Part shown: piece by piece, positions 5,850 to 6,279 of the stretch
How positions within the stretch are numbered: position 1 is the stretch's first letter
How the letters are laid out: each line of letters starts with the position of its first letter
DNA from: an uncultured Hungatella sp.
GTDB taxonomy: Bacteria; Bacillota; Clostridia; Lachnospirales; Lachnospiraceae
Assembly (NCBI GenBank): GCA_910585645.1
Contig: CAJUFP010000181.1
Coordinates: forward strand, 1-6,279
Length of the DNA stretch: 6,279 nt
Reading direction: 5' to 3'
The notes under the pieces: model-generated
The model's input: only the letters and a program-made list of their open reading frames with translations
What the model was told of the DNA's origin: nothing
Databases searched by the model: none
Position numbers and translations under genes: made by a program

Positions 5850-5888
5850 GACAGCCGTACATCCGTCAGGCCGGAGGACTGACGGATG
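5844..5888. repeat. Two abutting hairpins following the large hairpin
   Basis: TACGGC (5844-5849) pairs with GCCGTA (5854-5859) around GACA. Immediately next, CATCCGTCAG (5860-5869) pairs perfectly with CTGACGGATG (5879-5888) around a 9-nt loop. The first competes with the outermost pairing of the large hairpin. The tight packing of three folds suggests a structured element rather than chance. Confidence 0.65.
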
Positions 5889-6279
5889 GCATGGCGGAGT
5901 AGAGGGACGCGCCCCGGAAACGTTCTTTCAAATTCCTTCAACAAATCATTGTTAAGAGGGCAGTTTGGAACAAAGGTCAGGTCTATACGATCAAAATTTG
6001 AAAACAGCTGCAAAGCAATTCTTAATAGCAACCCAGATTTTTAACAACGAAATGGTTGAAGAACTTGTGTGCCAATGTTGCAGATGGTCGGGAAATGTTG
6101 TATCGGAAGATTGTCCACTTAGGGTTATGGAAATAGCGGATACAGACAGGAAAAACGTTTGAAAGTGTCTATGACCAGTAACTGGGGACTGATCATGGGG
6201 AAGCTGAATTAGGTGTATTGTTGAGTGAGCAAAGGGGGGCGAGGGTTGTCGTGAGCCAGGGAGGGACGGGAGGCTGTGT
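5889..6279. other. Stretch without a convincing gene
   Basis: No recognisable gene, RNA gene or mobile element was found. From about 5930 to 6180 the DNA is AT-richer than the genes before it and contains short overlapping open frames. One runs on the plus strand from a TTG at 5965 to a TGA ending at 6162 (65 residues, with CQCC near the middle). One runs on the minus strand from a TTG at 6031 to a stop at 5813, into the hairpins. A third minus-strand frame is open from the window's right edge down to a stop at 5991 but reads as Ser/His/Pro-rich, like a shadow. A weak AGAGGG precedes the 5965 TTG. The right end (6234-6273) is rich in G runs. The stretch could be a decayed gene or the edge of an unseen element. 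Confidence 0.4.

Noticed and set aside
5764..5888. Standard intrinsic terminator of prfC
   Set aside because: None of the three hairpins is followed by a T run on the plus strand, so it is reported as a structured repeat instead.
5810..6234. TTGCTCACT near 5810 and its reverse complement near 6225 as ends of a mobile element
   Set aside because: The match is only about 10 nt, lies within the loop of the larger hairpin on the left, and has no matching target duplication or transposase between.

Overview
The window looks like chromosomal DNA of a spore-forming Clostridia, most likely a Lachnospiraceae of the Clostridium clostridioforme/Hungatella type. This rests on a clear forespore sigma factor (SigG), a type III pantothenate kinase, consensus Firmicute ribosome binding sites (GGAGG-type) and SigA-type promoters, with GC-rich third codon positions. 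The taxon is an inference from gene content and style, not from a search.

Layout: (1) 1-450 holds a compact AT-rich transcription unit: a near-consensus promoter (TTTACA-17-TATAAT), a perfect Shine-Dalgarno, a 43-residue unrecognised microprotein (253-384) and a 16-bp-stem terminator (397-450). (2) 499-1275, minus strand: sigG, with a hairpin in its leader and a candidate sporulation-type promoter. (3) 1491-2264, minus strand: coaX, ending at a 12-bp GC-rich hairpin. (4) 2265-2488: a divergent intergenic region with three copies of a GAACTGTT/AACAGTTC arm that can form two mutually exclusive hairpins. (5) 2489-4089, plus strand: coaBC followed 20 nt later by a small SdpI-like membrane protein gene. 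(6) 4169-5761, plus strand: prfC (release factor 3), starting at TTG and with its own good SigA promoter. (7) 5762-6279: no convincing gene. It has a large imperfect hairpin and two further hairpins directly after prfC, then an AT-richer stretch with overlapping short open frames, then a G-rich end.

Functional logic: coaX and coaBC sit back to back and together supply the first three steps of coenzyme A synthesis from pantothenate (kinase, then cysteine ligase and decarboxylase). PrfC recycles class I release factors at translation termination. SigG drives late forespore transcription. The SdpI-like protein is probably co-transcribed with coaBC, but its job is unknown. No new defence, mobile or biosynthetic system is evident. 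The most unusual items are the microprotein unit, the structured element after prfC, and the three-arm repeat between coaX and coaBC.
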